Assembly (NCBI GenBank): GCA_934096585.1
Contig: CAKOMG010000001.1
Location: forward strand, 260,803 to 324,802
Direction of reading: 5' to 3'
From: an uncultured Bacilli bacterium
GTDB taxonomy: Bacteria > Bacillota_I > Bacilli_A > ML615J-28 > CAG-698
Length of the DNA: 64,000 bases
Shown in pieces: positions 1 through 7,790 of this stretch. The translations under genes were made by a program, and so were the position numbers. Below the pieces are notes generated by a model. It had not been told where the DNA came from, ran no database searches, and was given only the letters and a program-made list of their open reading frames with translations. Position 1 is the first letter of the stretch. Each line of letters starts with the position of its first letter.

Positions 1-1377
1 AAAATCAAGTAACACAAAATTAAACTTAATAATATCATCTTCAATCTTTAAATAATTTTCCTCTACCATTTTATCAACTGAAGATTTTAAAGTATAAACA
101 CAATCTGAATATTTTAGATTTTTGTGTTTTAATAAGTATCCAAATAATGCAAAATCAGCATCCCAATTAGAACTATAATCCCATTTCAAACATTTTAATG
201 CCTCTGATTCTATTCCATCTATTTCATCTTGACCTGGATACATAAATCCTTGTATTCCGATTATACCATTACCATTCATACATTCATTAATGTAATAATT
301 ATTAAAATCATTATTATATACTTCTGACATACTAAAATCCCAACTACCACCTTCAACTATATGGCTATGTTTTCTTGCGTTTTTTAATGTTTCTTCTTTA
401 GTACAATCTAAATATTCTACTTTTCTATTAATGTTAAATAGATAAGCCCACATTAATTTATTATCATCTAATAAAGGATTGTTTACTAATTGCTTCCATT
501 CATTAAAATGTTTTTTACAATACTCTACTATTAATTTTGTATATTCATTGGATCTTTGTTTAACTAAGTTTAATACTTTCAAATCTATACATTTATCAAC
601 CATAATAAAATTTGTTAAAAACTTACCATTTTTATCTTTTGCTAATAAAGTAACATTTTCTAAAACTTTTACGATATTTTCAATATAAGGCAAACTAATT
701 CCCATTTCAATTGCATAATCTTCTAAACTACATGGATTTCCATATGAATGTAATAATAAATTTTGATCAATCAATCTATTTGTATATTCTTCTGGATTTA
801 TCTGTGCTCCACCACTTCTATGTGTCTGATACTCTTTTGGTACAAATGCCTTTTTACCATTTAATCTTTCCATTTTTAAATACTCCTTTATTTTGTTTCT
901 TATACTGAACAATCTAAATTTAACTGTTCCAAGAGGTAAATTTAATTTATGTGCAATGAATTCTATGGTTCTATCTTCAACATAATATGAATAAAGTATT
1001 TCCGAATAGTCTTTTGATAATAGTTTTATTGCTGAATTAATCTTTGCTATCTTTTCATAATTAATAAGTTTATCTAAAGAAGAAAGAACATTTTCAGGTT
1101 CTTCAACTTCTTCAACAAGTTTTAAATTATTTCTATCTTTCACTTTTTTAGCAACATATTTACTATAGTGATTTTTACATATTTGCCATATATAATAATC
1201 AAAGTTTTCTATTTGAATCCCTTTATTTATATTAATCATAATATCAAGTATTATGTCTTGAGATAAATCTTCAGCATCTTCTCTACTATTACATCGCTTT
1301 ATGCAATAAAAGAATACTTTATCCATTTGTTCTAATAATTGTTCAGTTAATTGGTTTTCTTTCATTGCTTTATTCAT
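1..1377 (-). CDS. Sigma-70 family (ECF-like) RNA polymerase sigma factor with long C-terminal extension, 3' end outside window
   Basis: An open frame runs from ATG at 1377 to the left edge (459 codons, no stop seen). Residues about 10-75 look like sigma region 2 (REDAEDLSQD, then an aromatic YYIWQICKNHY stretch) and about 115-168 like region 4, a helix-turn-helix with LPLGTVKFRLFSIRNKIKEYL. After residue 170 comes at least 290 more residues. They include a possible winged-helix stretch (SLEDYAIEMGISLPYIENIV, about 217-236) and a Trp/aromatic-rich domain that I do not recognise. Ordinary ECF factors stop near 170-190 residues, so this is an extended sigma factor whose tail may sense a signal or bind a partner. 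AAGAGGT precedes the ATG. No anti-sigma gene is visible upstream; the downstream side lies outside the window. The sigma call is firm; the tail's function is unknown. Confidence 0.8.
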   Translation of the reverse strand, partial: MNKAMKENQLTEQLLEQMDKVFFYCIKRCNSREDAEDLSQDIILDIMININKGIQIENFDYYIWQICKNHYSKYVAKKVKDRNNLKLVEEVEEPENVLSSLDKLINYEKIAKINSAIKLLSKDYSEILYSYYVEDRTIEFIAHKLNLPLGTVKFRLFSIRNKIKEYLKMERLNGKKAFVPKEYQTHRSGGAQINPEEYTNRLIDQNLLLHSYGNPCSLEDYAIEMGISLPYIENIVKVLENVTLLAKDKNGKFLTNFIMVDKCIDLKVLNLVKQRSNEYTKLIVEYCKKHFNEWKQLVNNPLLDDNKLMWAYLFNINRKVEYLDCTKEETLKNARKHSHIVEGGSWDFSMSEVYNNDFNNYYINECMNGNGIIGIQGFMYPGQDEIDGIESEALKCLKWDYSSNWDADFALFGYLLKHKNLKYSDCVYTLKSSVDKMVEENYLKIEDDIIKFNFVLLDF

Positions 1378-1954
1378 ATAATTTTTACCTCTTACACCTA
1401 TATAGTGTATAAATATCAAAAATGGTTTGCACATATTTTAATTATTTAAAAAAATTTTATTAAATTGTATTCTTTTAAATCATTATGAATAATTATATTT
1501 TACTACAATCTTCAATTAATTTCCACCATTATCTTTTTATTATTCTACTGAATTTTTATTTTTATATATTTATTAAACATATACTTAAAAAATAGATCTT
1601 TTTTTAGAAGACCTATTGATATCAATTATATAGATTAAATTATGTTAAATATATAGAACAAATTACTCTTTTAAGATACTTTTCTCTTTTATATAAATTT
1701 ATATAGTTTCTCCTGATATTATTATATCATTTAAATGCTAATAAATTAATTTAAATAGACAATTTTTAATAAAATTTAATTTTTTGCTTATTTAAATGCC
1801 GCTTTTTTATAAACTCATTTCCCAATTAATTGGATTTTATATTAAGCTTTATAATTAATTTTTATCATTTTTTTGTATAGTATTGAACCTCTTAAAATAA
1901 TGATTCGAATCCTTAATTAATTCTTCTAGGCAAATTTGGTCAAATGTCTTATAT
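1378..1954. other. AT-rich intergenic region without a recognisable gene
   Basis: This stretch of nearly 600 bases between the sigma-factor start and the tRNA terminator is very AT-rich. I see no supportable ORF, RNA gene or repeat in it. A TATAAT-like box on the minus strand near 1720 has no convincing -35 partner. Confidence 0.5.
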
Positions 1955-2006
1955 AAATAAAAAATAAGTCTTAATAAAGAAACAAAATTTCTTATAAAGA
2001 CTTATA
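1955..2006 (-). terminator. Intrinsic terminator downstream of tRNA-Lys
   Basis: A hairpin at about 1964-2006 pairs ATAAGTCTT with AAGACTTAT and continues inward through AGAAA/TTTCT. On the minus strand it is followed by a T-rich run (ATTTTTTATTT). It sits 13 bases beyond the tRNA 3' end. Confidence 0.8.
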
Positions 2007-2018
2007 TATTTAAATTAA

Positions 2019-2094
2019 TGGTACACCCTTGGGGGCTCGAACCCCAGACCCACTGATTAAGAGTCAGTTGCTCTACCAACTGAGCTAAGGGTGC
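2019..2094 (-). tRNA. tRNA-Lys (anticodon CTT)
   Basis: The 76-nt cloverleaf has acceptor strands GCACCCT and AGGGTGT, discriminator A and an encoded CCA. The D arm contains AGCTCAGTTGGTAGAGC, the anticodon stem is ACTGA/TCAGT around the loop CTCTTAA, and the T-loop is GGTTCGAGCC. Loop positions 34-36 read CTT, which decodes the Lys codon AAG. The first acceptor pair is a G-U wobble. It is a single-gene transcription unit with its own promoter and terminator. Confidence 0.97.
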
Positions 2095-2113
2095 ATCTTT
2101 ACTTGACTTATAT

Positions 2114-2142
2114 ATTATACTATAAATCAGTAGTAAAGTCAA
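2114..2142 (-). promoter_or_regulatory. Promoter of tRNA-Lys
   Basis: On the minus strand TTGACT (2142-2137) is followed by exactly 17 bases and TATAAT (2119-2114), 19 bases upstream of the tRNA 5' end. This is a near-consensus housekeeping promoter. Confidence 0.85.
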
Positions 2143-2161
2143 AACATTTTTGAATGTTTTA

Positions 2162-2734
2162 TTATCTAATTATTTCACCATAAGCATTGCCAACTAATCC
2201 CGCATTTGATTCATCAGTATCAATGTGCATTGCAAGTTTGAATTTTGGACTTACTCTTACAACTACATCACCAAATACTAAACTACGATAATCATTTTTA
2301 ATAGCTACACTTACGATTTGTTTATCTTTAATTCCTAGCATTTCAGCATCTTCAGGTGTTGCATGAATATGACGTTTAGCCACAATTACGCCATCTTTTA
2401 ATTCTAATTCACCACATGGTCCAACAAGTTTAATACCAGGTGTACCAGCAATATCACCAGATTCTCTAACCATAATGTCAACACCTAATGTACGTGCATC
2501 AGTTGCTGAAACTTCAACTTGATTAGCACTACGGCATGGTCCTAAAATTGAAACGTTTGGAATTGATTTTTTGGGTCCTACTAATTCAACTTTTTGTTCT
2601 GATGCAAATTGTCCAGGTTGTGATAACATCTTTTTAACTGTTAATTGAGCATTTTCTCCAAATAATACTTTTAAAGCTTCTTCAGTTACATGAACATGAC
2701 GTGCAGAAGTTTCCACTAAAACTTTGTTTTCCAT
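2162..2734 (-). CDS. pduL: PduL-type phosphotransacylase (phosphate acyltransferase)
   Basis: PduL enzymes move an acyl group between CoA and phosphate, and in fermenters can replace Pta in making acetyl- or propionyl-phosphate for ATP synthesis. The 190-residue protein shows the family's two repeated His-rich metal-site regions (SARHVHVT near residue 10 and AKRHIHATPEDAEMLG near 120) and the C-terminal MHIDTDESNAG signature. Length is slightly below the usual ~210. There is no N-terminal encapsulation-like extension, and no microcompartment shell genes are in view, so a cytosolic housekeeping role is likely. GAAGGAGAATAGTT precedes the ATG and lies in the end of the TIR-like gene, 2 bases upstream, so the two are probably co-transcribed. 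Confidence 0.88.
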   Translation of the reverse strand: MENKVLVETSARHVHVTEEALKVLFGENAQLTVKKMLSQPGQFASEQKVELVGPKKSIPNVSILGPCRSANQVEVSATDARTLGVDIMVRESGDIAGTPGIKLVGPCGELELKDGVIVAKRHIHATPEDAEMLGIKDKQIVSVAIKNDYRSLVFGDVVVRVSPKFKLAMHIDTDESNAGLVGNAYGEIIR

Positions 2735-2736
2735 AA

Positions 2737-3258
2737 CTATTCTCCTTCTTCCTCTTCTTGGAATATCTGTTTATAAACAGATTCCGCGTACTTGTATATT
2801 TTTCTTTGATCTTTTTCATTTTTCATATGTTCATAATGACTTTCAGGCCAATTGCGCACGGCAACATCAAAGGCAAGAGCATCATACGGAATATGCAATG
2901 ATAAATGTGTCTTTAAGATTGTTGGACAAACATCGTAGTCAACAGATCTGATTCTATTGGGATTGATTGCAATAATTGGTTTACCAATTTTTATTGCATG
3001 TTCAACTTGCCATTTAGAAAAACGTCGCATACTTTTCAAAGTTTTTGTAAGTAAAATAACAATTATATCTGCTCTTTCCAGATTCTTTTGAATTTTAAGT
3101 TTTAGAACATCATCTGGTGTTTTATCTAATTCTTTAAAATAATCAATGCCATCATAAAAAGAATATTCACTTTTTGCGGATACCATTTGTTTAAATTCTT
3201 CATAATACTTTAAATCTTTACTTGCATCCATTGCTACATATATCTTCGGTTTATTCAT
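2737..3258 (-). CDS. TIR-like domain protein (DUF1863/ThsB-like)
   Basis: The 173-residue soluble protein opens with a flavodoxin-like strand (PKIYVAMDASKD), continues with SFYDGIDYFKEL, then IIVILLTKTLKSMRRFSKWQ and GKPIIAINPN. This order (Asp after strand 1, a hydrophobic strand, a conserved Trp/Glu helix 'KWQVEHAI', then GKPIIAI) matches the TIR-like DUF1863 family, which includes Thoeris ThsB. Those enzymes use NAD to make signalling nucleotides or to deplete NAD. Here W and E (KWQVE) are present, but I cannot confirm catalytic Glu placement. No ThsA/SLOG or other effector gene lies beside it; its neighbour is pduL, 2 bases downstream. The acidic tail EEEEGE is unusual. The domain call is moderately sure; the function is unproven. 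Confidence 0.68.
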   Translation of the reverse strand: MNKPKIYVAMDASKDLKYYEEFKQMVSAKSEYSFYDGIDYFKELDKTPDDVLKLKIQKNLERADIIVILLTKTLKSMRRFSKWQVEHAIKIGKPIIAINPNRIRSVDYDVCPTILKTHLSLHIPYDALAFDVAVRNWPESHYEHMKNEKDQRKIYKYAESVYKQIFQEEEEGE

Positions 3259-3317
3259 ACTGATAATCCTTTCTTAAATACTTTATATATAATACCACTT
3301 TTTACCTTAAAAATCAA

Positions 3318-4301
3318 TTATTTTAATTCTTTTTTCATTAAAGCAAATGACTCTATAATCTTGAATCCTGCTCCCATATAAATATATCTTGCATGATTTG
3401 TAAGGCCTGTATAGAAAGTCATAAACTTAGCTCCACCTTTTTTGTTATAATAAGCAAGTAAGGAGAATAATGCTTTTCCAAGTCCCCTTCCTCTAACTGA
3501 ACTTAAGATAGCAATACCATCAAAATGACCTCTACCACTTTCCTCATTCCACATAGCTCCAGTCCATCCAACTACTTTATTGTCTTTAGCAACAACCAAA
3601 AATGGATATGGATGTTCAAGTTCTAAATTACTTCTAATTACTTTTTCAAAATCATAAATATTTAACTCTTTATAGAATTCTTCAAGTCCATAATGTTTAT
3701 TTTTATCGTATAATTCAATTGTAATTCCTTCTTTTTTTGCTTCATCTAATATTTTTTGAATATCTTCTGATATTTCATAATCACTTAAATCTAAATGGAA
3801 AGCATCTTCTTGACCAATTATGCTATAACCACGATGCAATAAAAAGAAATATTCGTTGGAATTAATTCTAATTGCAGGGGCACATGGATGGTCATGATTC
3901 TTTGTATTTGGAATATACCAAGAATAACATGAAGGCAAATAATAAGAAGCTTGTACAAATTTTCTACCTGTTTGTTTAAAATAGTTTTCTAAGTGTTTTA
4001 ATAAACTAGAGCCTATTCCTTGATGACGGTACTCTCGTTTTACAACAACCATATTAACATATCCTGGAACATTTAAATTATCTTTATACATTTGCCTTAT
4101 GTAGCCAATTATATAAGCAACTAGTTTATCATTATCTTTTATTCCAAACACTGTATCAAAACTAAAATCTGGATTATTCAATAATTTATTTTGATATTCA
4201 TCAAATGATAGTGGTTTATAAAAGTAATCTTCTGTTACCACTTCATTCCATAACTCATTCATTGCTTTTAAATCTTCTTTTTTTAAATTAATTATTTGCA
4301 T
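3318..4301 (-). CDS. Tandem GNAT N-acetyltransferase
   Basis: The 327-residue protein holds two GNAT folds. The N-terminal one (about 1-150) has the acetyl-CoA motif VVVKREYRHQGIGSSLLKHLE. The C-terminal one (about 190-327) has ILSSVRGRGLGKALFSLLAYY followed by a typical TNHARYIYMGAGFKI ending. Each follows the R/Q-x-x-G-x-G/A pattern for binding the CoA pyrophosphate. Two-domain GNATs of this size occur singly in Bacillota; the substrate cannot be read from sequence. AAGGTGAAAT precedes the ATG and the next gene upstream ends 9 bases away, so it may be co-transcribed with the lipoprotein gene. Confidence 0.85.
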   Translation of the reverse strand: MQIINLKKEDLKAMNELWNEVVTEDYFYKPLSFDEYQNKLLNNPDFSFDTVFGIKDNDKLVAYIIGYIRQMYKDNLNVPGYVNMVVVKREYRHQGIGSSLLKHLENYFKQTGRKFVQASYYLPSCYSWYIPNTKNHDHPCAPAIRINSNEYFFLLHRGYSIIGQEDAFHLDLSDYEISEDIQKILDEAKKEGITIELYDKNKHYGLEEFYKELNIYDFEKVIRSNLELEHPYPFLVVAKDNKVVGWTGAMWNEESGRGHFDGIAILSSVRGRGLGKALFSLLAYYNKKGGAKFMTFYTGLTNHARYIYMGAGFKIIESFALMKKELK

Positions 4302-4309
4302 ATTTCACC

Positions 4310-4795
4310 TTATTTAACTTTGATTGTTAATGCATATTGTAAAAACATTACTTTAGCATCTTGAAATTTATTAGGAACACTTGAAAAATTCATTAAATAA
4401 AAATAATCTTCACTTTCAAATACTAACATCATATAACCAAATGTTGGCTTATCATCAACATAATCAATGTAGTAGCAATAATAAAAAGAACTATAAACAC
4501 CATCAACTCTACCAACAGTAGCTTGTAATTCGTGTGTCTGTAACAAATAATGTATATATTCTTCTCCATGAAAATTAGCTGGGTATTTTGCTTTAATAAC
4601 TCTTTTTGACATAAAGGCATAATCTGCACTTTCATAATAAACTTCCCAATTATCTGATTCAAATTCTTGGAAACCGGTAGGTAATGTTATTGTAACTCCT
4701 TCTTTTGTTCTTGTTATTTCACTAGATGTATCCATTTGACAACCGGCAATAAAACATGTAAACAAAACTAAAAATAAAATTAAAACTTTTTTCAT
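4310..4795 (-). CDS. Predicted lipoprotein, unknown function
   Basis: I start this gene at ATG 4795 because MKK plus a hydrophobic core and the lipobox FIAG-C gives a clean lipoprotein signal; an 18-residue longer reading only adds non-signal residues. The mature part of about 140 residues is rich in aromatic and acidic residues. It contains TLPTGFQEFESDNWEVYYESADYAFMSKR-like alternating strands, suggesting a small beta-rich extracytoplasmic domain anchored to the membrane. I do not recognise the family. It precedes the GNAT gene by 8 bases. Confidence 0.7.
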   Translation of the reverse strand: MKKVLILFLVLFTCFIAGCQMDTSSEITRTKEGVTITLPTGFQEFESDNWEVYYESADYAFMSKRVIKAKYPANFHGEEYIHYLLQTHELQATVGRVDGVYSSFYYCYYIDYVDDKPTFGYMMLVFESEDYFYLMNFSSVPNKFQDAKVMFLQYALTIKVK

Positions 4796-4861
4796 AATAC
4801 ACCGCTTTCTTTGTATTATTATAACATATTTTTTCAAAAAAAGAAACATTTAAATAAGAAT

Positions 4862-4885
4862 AAAAAAAAGACTCATAAAGAGTCT
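4862..4885 (-). terminator. Terminator after serpin copy 1
   Basis: AGACTC/GAGTCT form a 6-bp stem with loop ATAAA (4869-4885), followed on the minus strand by a run of T. It overlaps the serpin stop codon. Confidence 0.7.
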
Positions 4886-6104
4886 ATAATTTATTAATTG
4901 TGCCAATGAATAAAGGTACATCTTTAGAATCTAATATCACATAAATAAATGGACGATCTAATTTAAAGTTTATTGTAATATCAGGTTCAACTGATTCATT
5001 CTTCGCACCAATAATTGTAACAGCTGCAGCTTTTGTACCTTCTTCATCTAATACTATTCTTGCATCTTGTTTGATTGTTGAAACGAATACATCTGTTCCT
5101 TTTATACTTTTTATATCTTTTGTATTTTGATTAAATATTTCATTTACTCCTAAATTCTTTAGTGTTTCAATTAAATCAAATGATGATTTGACATCAAACT
5201 TTGGTACTGTTAAGTTTATTTTCCCTGTATTTCCTTTATTTATTAATTCAAAGATATTACTATCTAATACTTCTTTTATACTGTTTCTTGGTAAAATATA
5301 CATTATCTTATTATCATTATGATAATAATCATATGTTACTTCACATATTTCATTTCTATAATATTTTGATGATATTACATGATTTAGATATGTAACATTA
5401 TCTATATTATTAAATAATCCTTCTTTTATATTTTCTTTCTTAAATTCATATTTCCATTTATTATTAAAGTATACTGTATTTATAAGGGCTAAAACTGTTT
5501 CTTTATCTAGCTTTAAATCACTTGGTTTCATTTCTAATAAATTACCTGTTTGATGATTGATCCATTTACATATTTTTTCTAATGATTCAGTATTAAAATT
5601 TGTACTATAACTTTCTGCGAAATAATATTCTTCTAATATTTTTCCATATTCTTCTTCTATTTCATAATTATTATTTAACCAAAATGAATTTGCTATTTTA
5701 TTAGTTCCATTATTATTACTATAATAATTATTTTTATAAATACTTTGTAAATTACTTCGCAAATTATTAACTTTCATTAATGATGTTAATTCTTCTCTAG
5801 CTTTTCCTTCTGTTCCTTCATATAACATAGCTAAAGCAAAATACAAACTAGTTGGTGAATATATCATATTACTTTCTTCATATAATTCTTTTACTGTTAA
5901 ATTAGAAAAAGAATATAATGATTTAATAAATTCTTCATCTATATTTTCATCTTTTCTTTCATTTGATAAACTCTTTACATTATTTAATCTTTTAAAATCT
6001 TTACTTTCATCTAGTATTAAACTATCTGTTGGGGAATTAGTATTTTTACATCCAATTAAAAATAGTGAACACATAATCATTAAAACTATAATTATTTTTT
6101 TCAT
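4884..6104 (-). CDS. Serpin (serine/cysteine protease inhibitor), lipoprotein, copy 1
   Basis: Serpins trap target proteases through a cleaved reactive-centre loop that inserts into a beta sheet. This 406-residue protein has a lipoprotein signal (MKKIIIVLMIMCSLFLIG-C), so it should sit on the cell surface. The serpin core is visible from YSPTSLYFALAMLYEGTEGKA through NTVYFNNKWKYEF to the C-terminal RPFIYVILDSKDVPLFIGTI. The hinge EEGTKAAAVT (about 354-363) has the small residues of inhibitory serpins. The loop after it reads IIGAKNESVEPD; by alignment with antithrombin and antitrypsin numbering P1 falls at Glu or the adjacent Ser. The gene is nearly identical to 50231-51451 except in this loop. 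MGDR-like extras are absent, and length is normal for the family plus a signal peptide. Confidence 0.95.
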   Translation of the reverse strand: MKKIIIVLMIMCSLFLIGCKNTNSPTDSLILDESKDFKRLNNVKSLSNERKDENIDEEFIKSLYSFSNLTVKELYEESNMIYSPTSLYFALAMLYEGTEGKAREELTSLMKVNNLRSNLQSIYKNNYYSNNNGTNKIANSFWLNNNYEIEEEYGKILEEYYFAESYSTNFNTESLEKICKWINHQTGNLLEMKPSDLKLDKETVLALINTVYFNNKWKYEFKKENIKEGLFNNIDNVTYLNHVISSKYYRNEICEVTYDYYHNDNKIMYILPRNSIKEVLDSNIFELINKGNTGKINLTVPKFDVKSSFDLIETLKNLGVNEIFNQNTKDIKSIKGTDVFVSTIKQDARIVLDEEGTKAAAVTIIGAKNESVEPDITINFKLDRPFIYVILDSKDVPLFIGTINKL

Positions 6105-6192
6105 GTTAATCTCCTTCTACTTAATAATACGAAATTTCTATTATTTTTTACACATAAATAAAAATAAACATTGAAATTAATCAATGTTTATT
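4898..6192. repeat. Long direct repeat, serpin cassette copy 1
   Basis: About 1.3 kb matches 50245-51539 at a constant offset of 45347 bases with no indel, covering the serpin gene, its 5' leader and the upstream terminator hairpin. By eye the only substantial difference is the block 4975-5016 (50322-50363 in the other copy), which encodes the reactive-centre loop, plus scattered changes in the last codons. Identity ends at 6192, just inside the 3' end of the upstream kinase gene. I see no flanking transposase or inverted repeats. Confidence 0.93.
6153..6190 (-). terminator. Terminator of the upstream kinase gene, carried within the serpin repeat
   Basis: TAAACATTGA (6165-6174) pairs with TCAATGTTTA (6181-6190) around AATTAA, followed on the minus strand by TTTTATTTATG. 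The stem includes the stop codon of the gene at 6181-6708. An identical hairpin lies at 51512-51537. Confidence 0.8.
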
Positions 6193-6708
6193 ATATTGAT
6201 CGATTATTTTGTCTGTTATTTCTTCAACACTTAAATCATCAGTATCAATAATTAAATCCAAATGATTAAATTTTTCCTTGGCAAAATAAGTTGGATCATT
6301 TTGTAATCTTTTTTCAATTATTTCATCACTATCTAATCGTTCAATCATTCTTTTTTTTCTTTTGGATATAGTTGCATCAAGATAAACAATAAAAACTTTA
6401 TCTTTTAATTTTTCATAATAAACATTTGCACCCATTGGTTCTACAATGAGAACTTTATCACTTGCTATATCTGTAAATGCTGTTCCATAATAATTATTAT
6501 TATATAATGCTGTTTCAATAAAAAAGTTATTTTCCTTTTTATTTAAGAAATCATTTAAAGAAATAAAATGATAATCAACATCTTGTACTTCATTTACACG
6601 CATTGGTCTTGTTGTGTATGTTATTATTTTTTTAAAACCATACTTTTTCATTAATGCTTTTGCAACTACTGATTTGCCACTGGCACTTGGTCCTACTAAT
6701 ATTATCAT
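6181..6708 (-). CDS. Guanylate kinase-like P-loop kinase
   Basis: The 175-residue protein has a P-loop GPSASGKSVV at its start. The guanylate-kinase signature follows: YTTRPMRVNEVQDVDYHFIS, then FFIETALYNNNYYGTAF, where the canonical enzyme has a GNxYGT segment that binds GMP. The lid-like region is RKKRMIERLDSDEIIEKRL. This supports phosphorylation of GMP or a related nucleotide in the cytosol. At 175 residues it is shorter than the usual ~200, so it may be a paralogue rather than the essential Gmk. Its last codons and stop lie inside the serpin repeat. ATAGGAGCAAAT precedes the ATG, 8 bases after the previous gene. Confidence 0.72.
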   Translation of the reverse strand: MIILVGPSASGKSVVAKALMKKYGFKKIITYTTRPMRVNEVQDVDYHFISLNDFLNKKENNFFIETALYNNNYYGTAFTDIASDKVLIVEPMGANVYYEKLKDKVFIVYLDATISKRKKRMIERLDSDEIIEKRLQNDPTYFAKEKFNHLDLIIDTDDLSVEEITDKIIDQYNKH

Positions 6709-6716
6709 ATTTGCTC

Positions 6717-7790
6717 CTATTTTAGTTTAAATGTTAATACAGTAGGATTATGGTCACTGTATTTAAATTCTGTATCAATTACTTTTGCATCTATTACTTC
6801 AATATTGTTATTACAAATGAATCCATCAATAATAACGAAATTATTAACTCCTTTTTGATAAGGTAAATCTGAACTTCTACATGTTGGTGCATTTTCTCCC
6901 GCAACTACTCTATAACTTTCATTTAAGGCATTAAAATCAAATGGTGTTGCCCAATCTGGATCTTCTAACGTAGTGGCAAATGTTTTATCACTCAATATAT
7001 GATTGAAATCTCCACCAACAATTACATAATTATCTTTTTCAGCTTCTAAAATTTTGTTTAATGTTTCCATTTGTTTTGCTCTAACGACTCCACCTTCATC
7101 ATACGCTGACATATGAATATTTATTAGAACTAATTCTTTTTCATTTACTTTGAATCTCGTAATCATTAAAGCTCGATCTAAATCAAATAAATTATCAAAT
7201 TTTGATTCGCTTAATGGAAGTTGCTTTCTAATTGATGAATCTACTTTATATTTTGATAATGTCACAATTCCACTTTCAGCCTTACCCATAAAATCATTTA
7301 ATGGATATAATAAATAAGCAGTATGTAAATTACAAGCAAAAATCGTTGAAAAAGAAGTAAATGTTTCTCTCATTTTTTCATATTGATTTACAAAATAACT
7401 TCTATTTGCTTTAGTATCGACTTCTTGAAAAAATGCAAAATCAACATTTAAATCATTGATTACATTTATTGCACCTATGGTATTATTTAATGCATCTTCT
7501 TTTGATAATGCTTTTGAATATTTACCTTTTGTTTCTATTCCTTCTTTTGTCTTACCTTTATCAAGGAAAAAAGAATAGTTTTGGCTATAAGCCCCAAAGC
7601 CAATGTTATATGAAGACAAAGTGAATGTTTGATTTTTATCAAGTAATATTGTTTGATTGTTTTCTATTTCAAGTGCTTTATTATCATCAATACGATAATA
7701 TTGAATAAATACATAAGCAACATAAATAATAATCAATAAAACAAATAAAGAAATAACTATTCCTAAAGATTTAAATATTTTTTTAATCAT
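6717..7790 (-). CDS. Membrane-anchored endonuclease/exonuclease/phosphatase (EEP) family protein
   Basis: I use ATG 7790, which overlaps the upstream TGA as ATGA, instead of a longer TTG start. One N-terminal membrane helix (about 10-32) is followed by an EEP fold with the expected metal and catalytic motifs in order: SYNIGFGAYS, DFAFFQEVD (metal-binding Glu), INIHMSAYDEGG, VVGGDFNHIL (Asp/Asn) and a final SDHNPTVLTF (Asp-His). The family cleaves phosphodiesters or phosphomonoesters in DNA, RNA, lipids or phosphoinositides. The anchor puts the enzyme outside the membrane, so a lipid or extracellular nucleic-acid substrate is more likely than chromosomal DNA. The specific substrate is unknown. 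Confidence 0.85.
   Translation of the reverse strand: MIKKIFKSLGIVISLFVLLIIIYVAYVFIQYYRIDDNKALEIENNQTILLDKNQTFTLSSYNIGFGAYSQNYSFFLDKGKTKEGIETKGKYSKALSKEDALNNTIGAINVINDLNVDFAFFQEVDTKANRSYFVNQYEKMRETFTSFSTIFACNLHTAYLLYPLNDFMGKAESGIVTLSKYKVDSSIRKQLPLSESKFDNLFDLDRALMITRFKVNEKELVLINIHMSAYDEGGVVRAKQMETLNKILEAEKDNYVIVGGDFNHILSDKTFATTLEDPDWATPFDFNALNESYRVVAGENAPTCRSSDLPYQKGVNNFVIIDGFICNNNIEVIDAKVIDTEFKYSDHNPTVLTFKLK

Noticed and set aside
479..908. Two plus-strand ORFs of 65-69 codons
   Set aside because: They are antisense to the sigma-factor gene, low in complexity and lack ribosome-binding sites.
4975..5016. Diversity-generating retroelement acting on the serpin loop
   Set aside because: No reverse transcriptase, template repeat or IMH-like element is seen in the window, and changes are not limited to adenines. 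Possible only if the machinery lies elsewhere.
4884..6192. Insertion sequence carrying the serpin
   Set aside because: No transposase, terminal inverted repeats or target duplications are visible at either copy.
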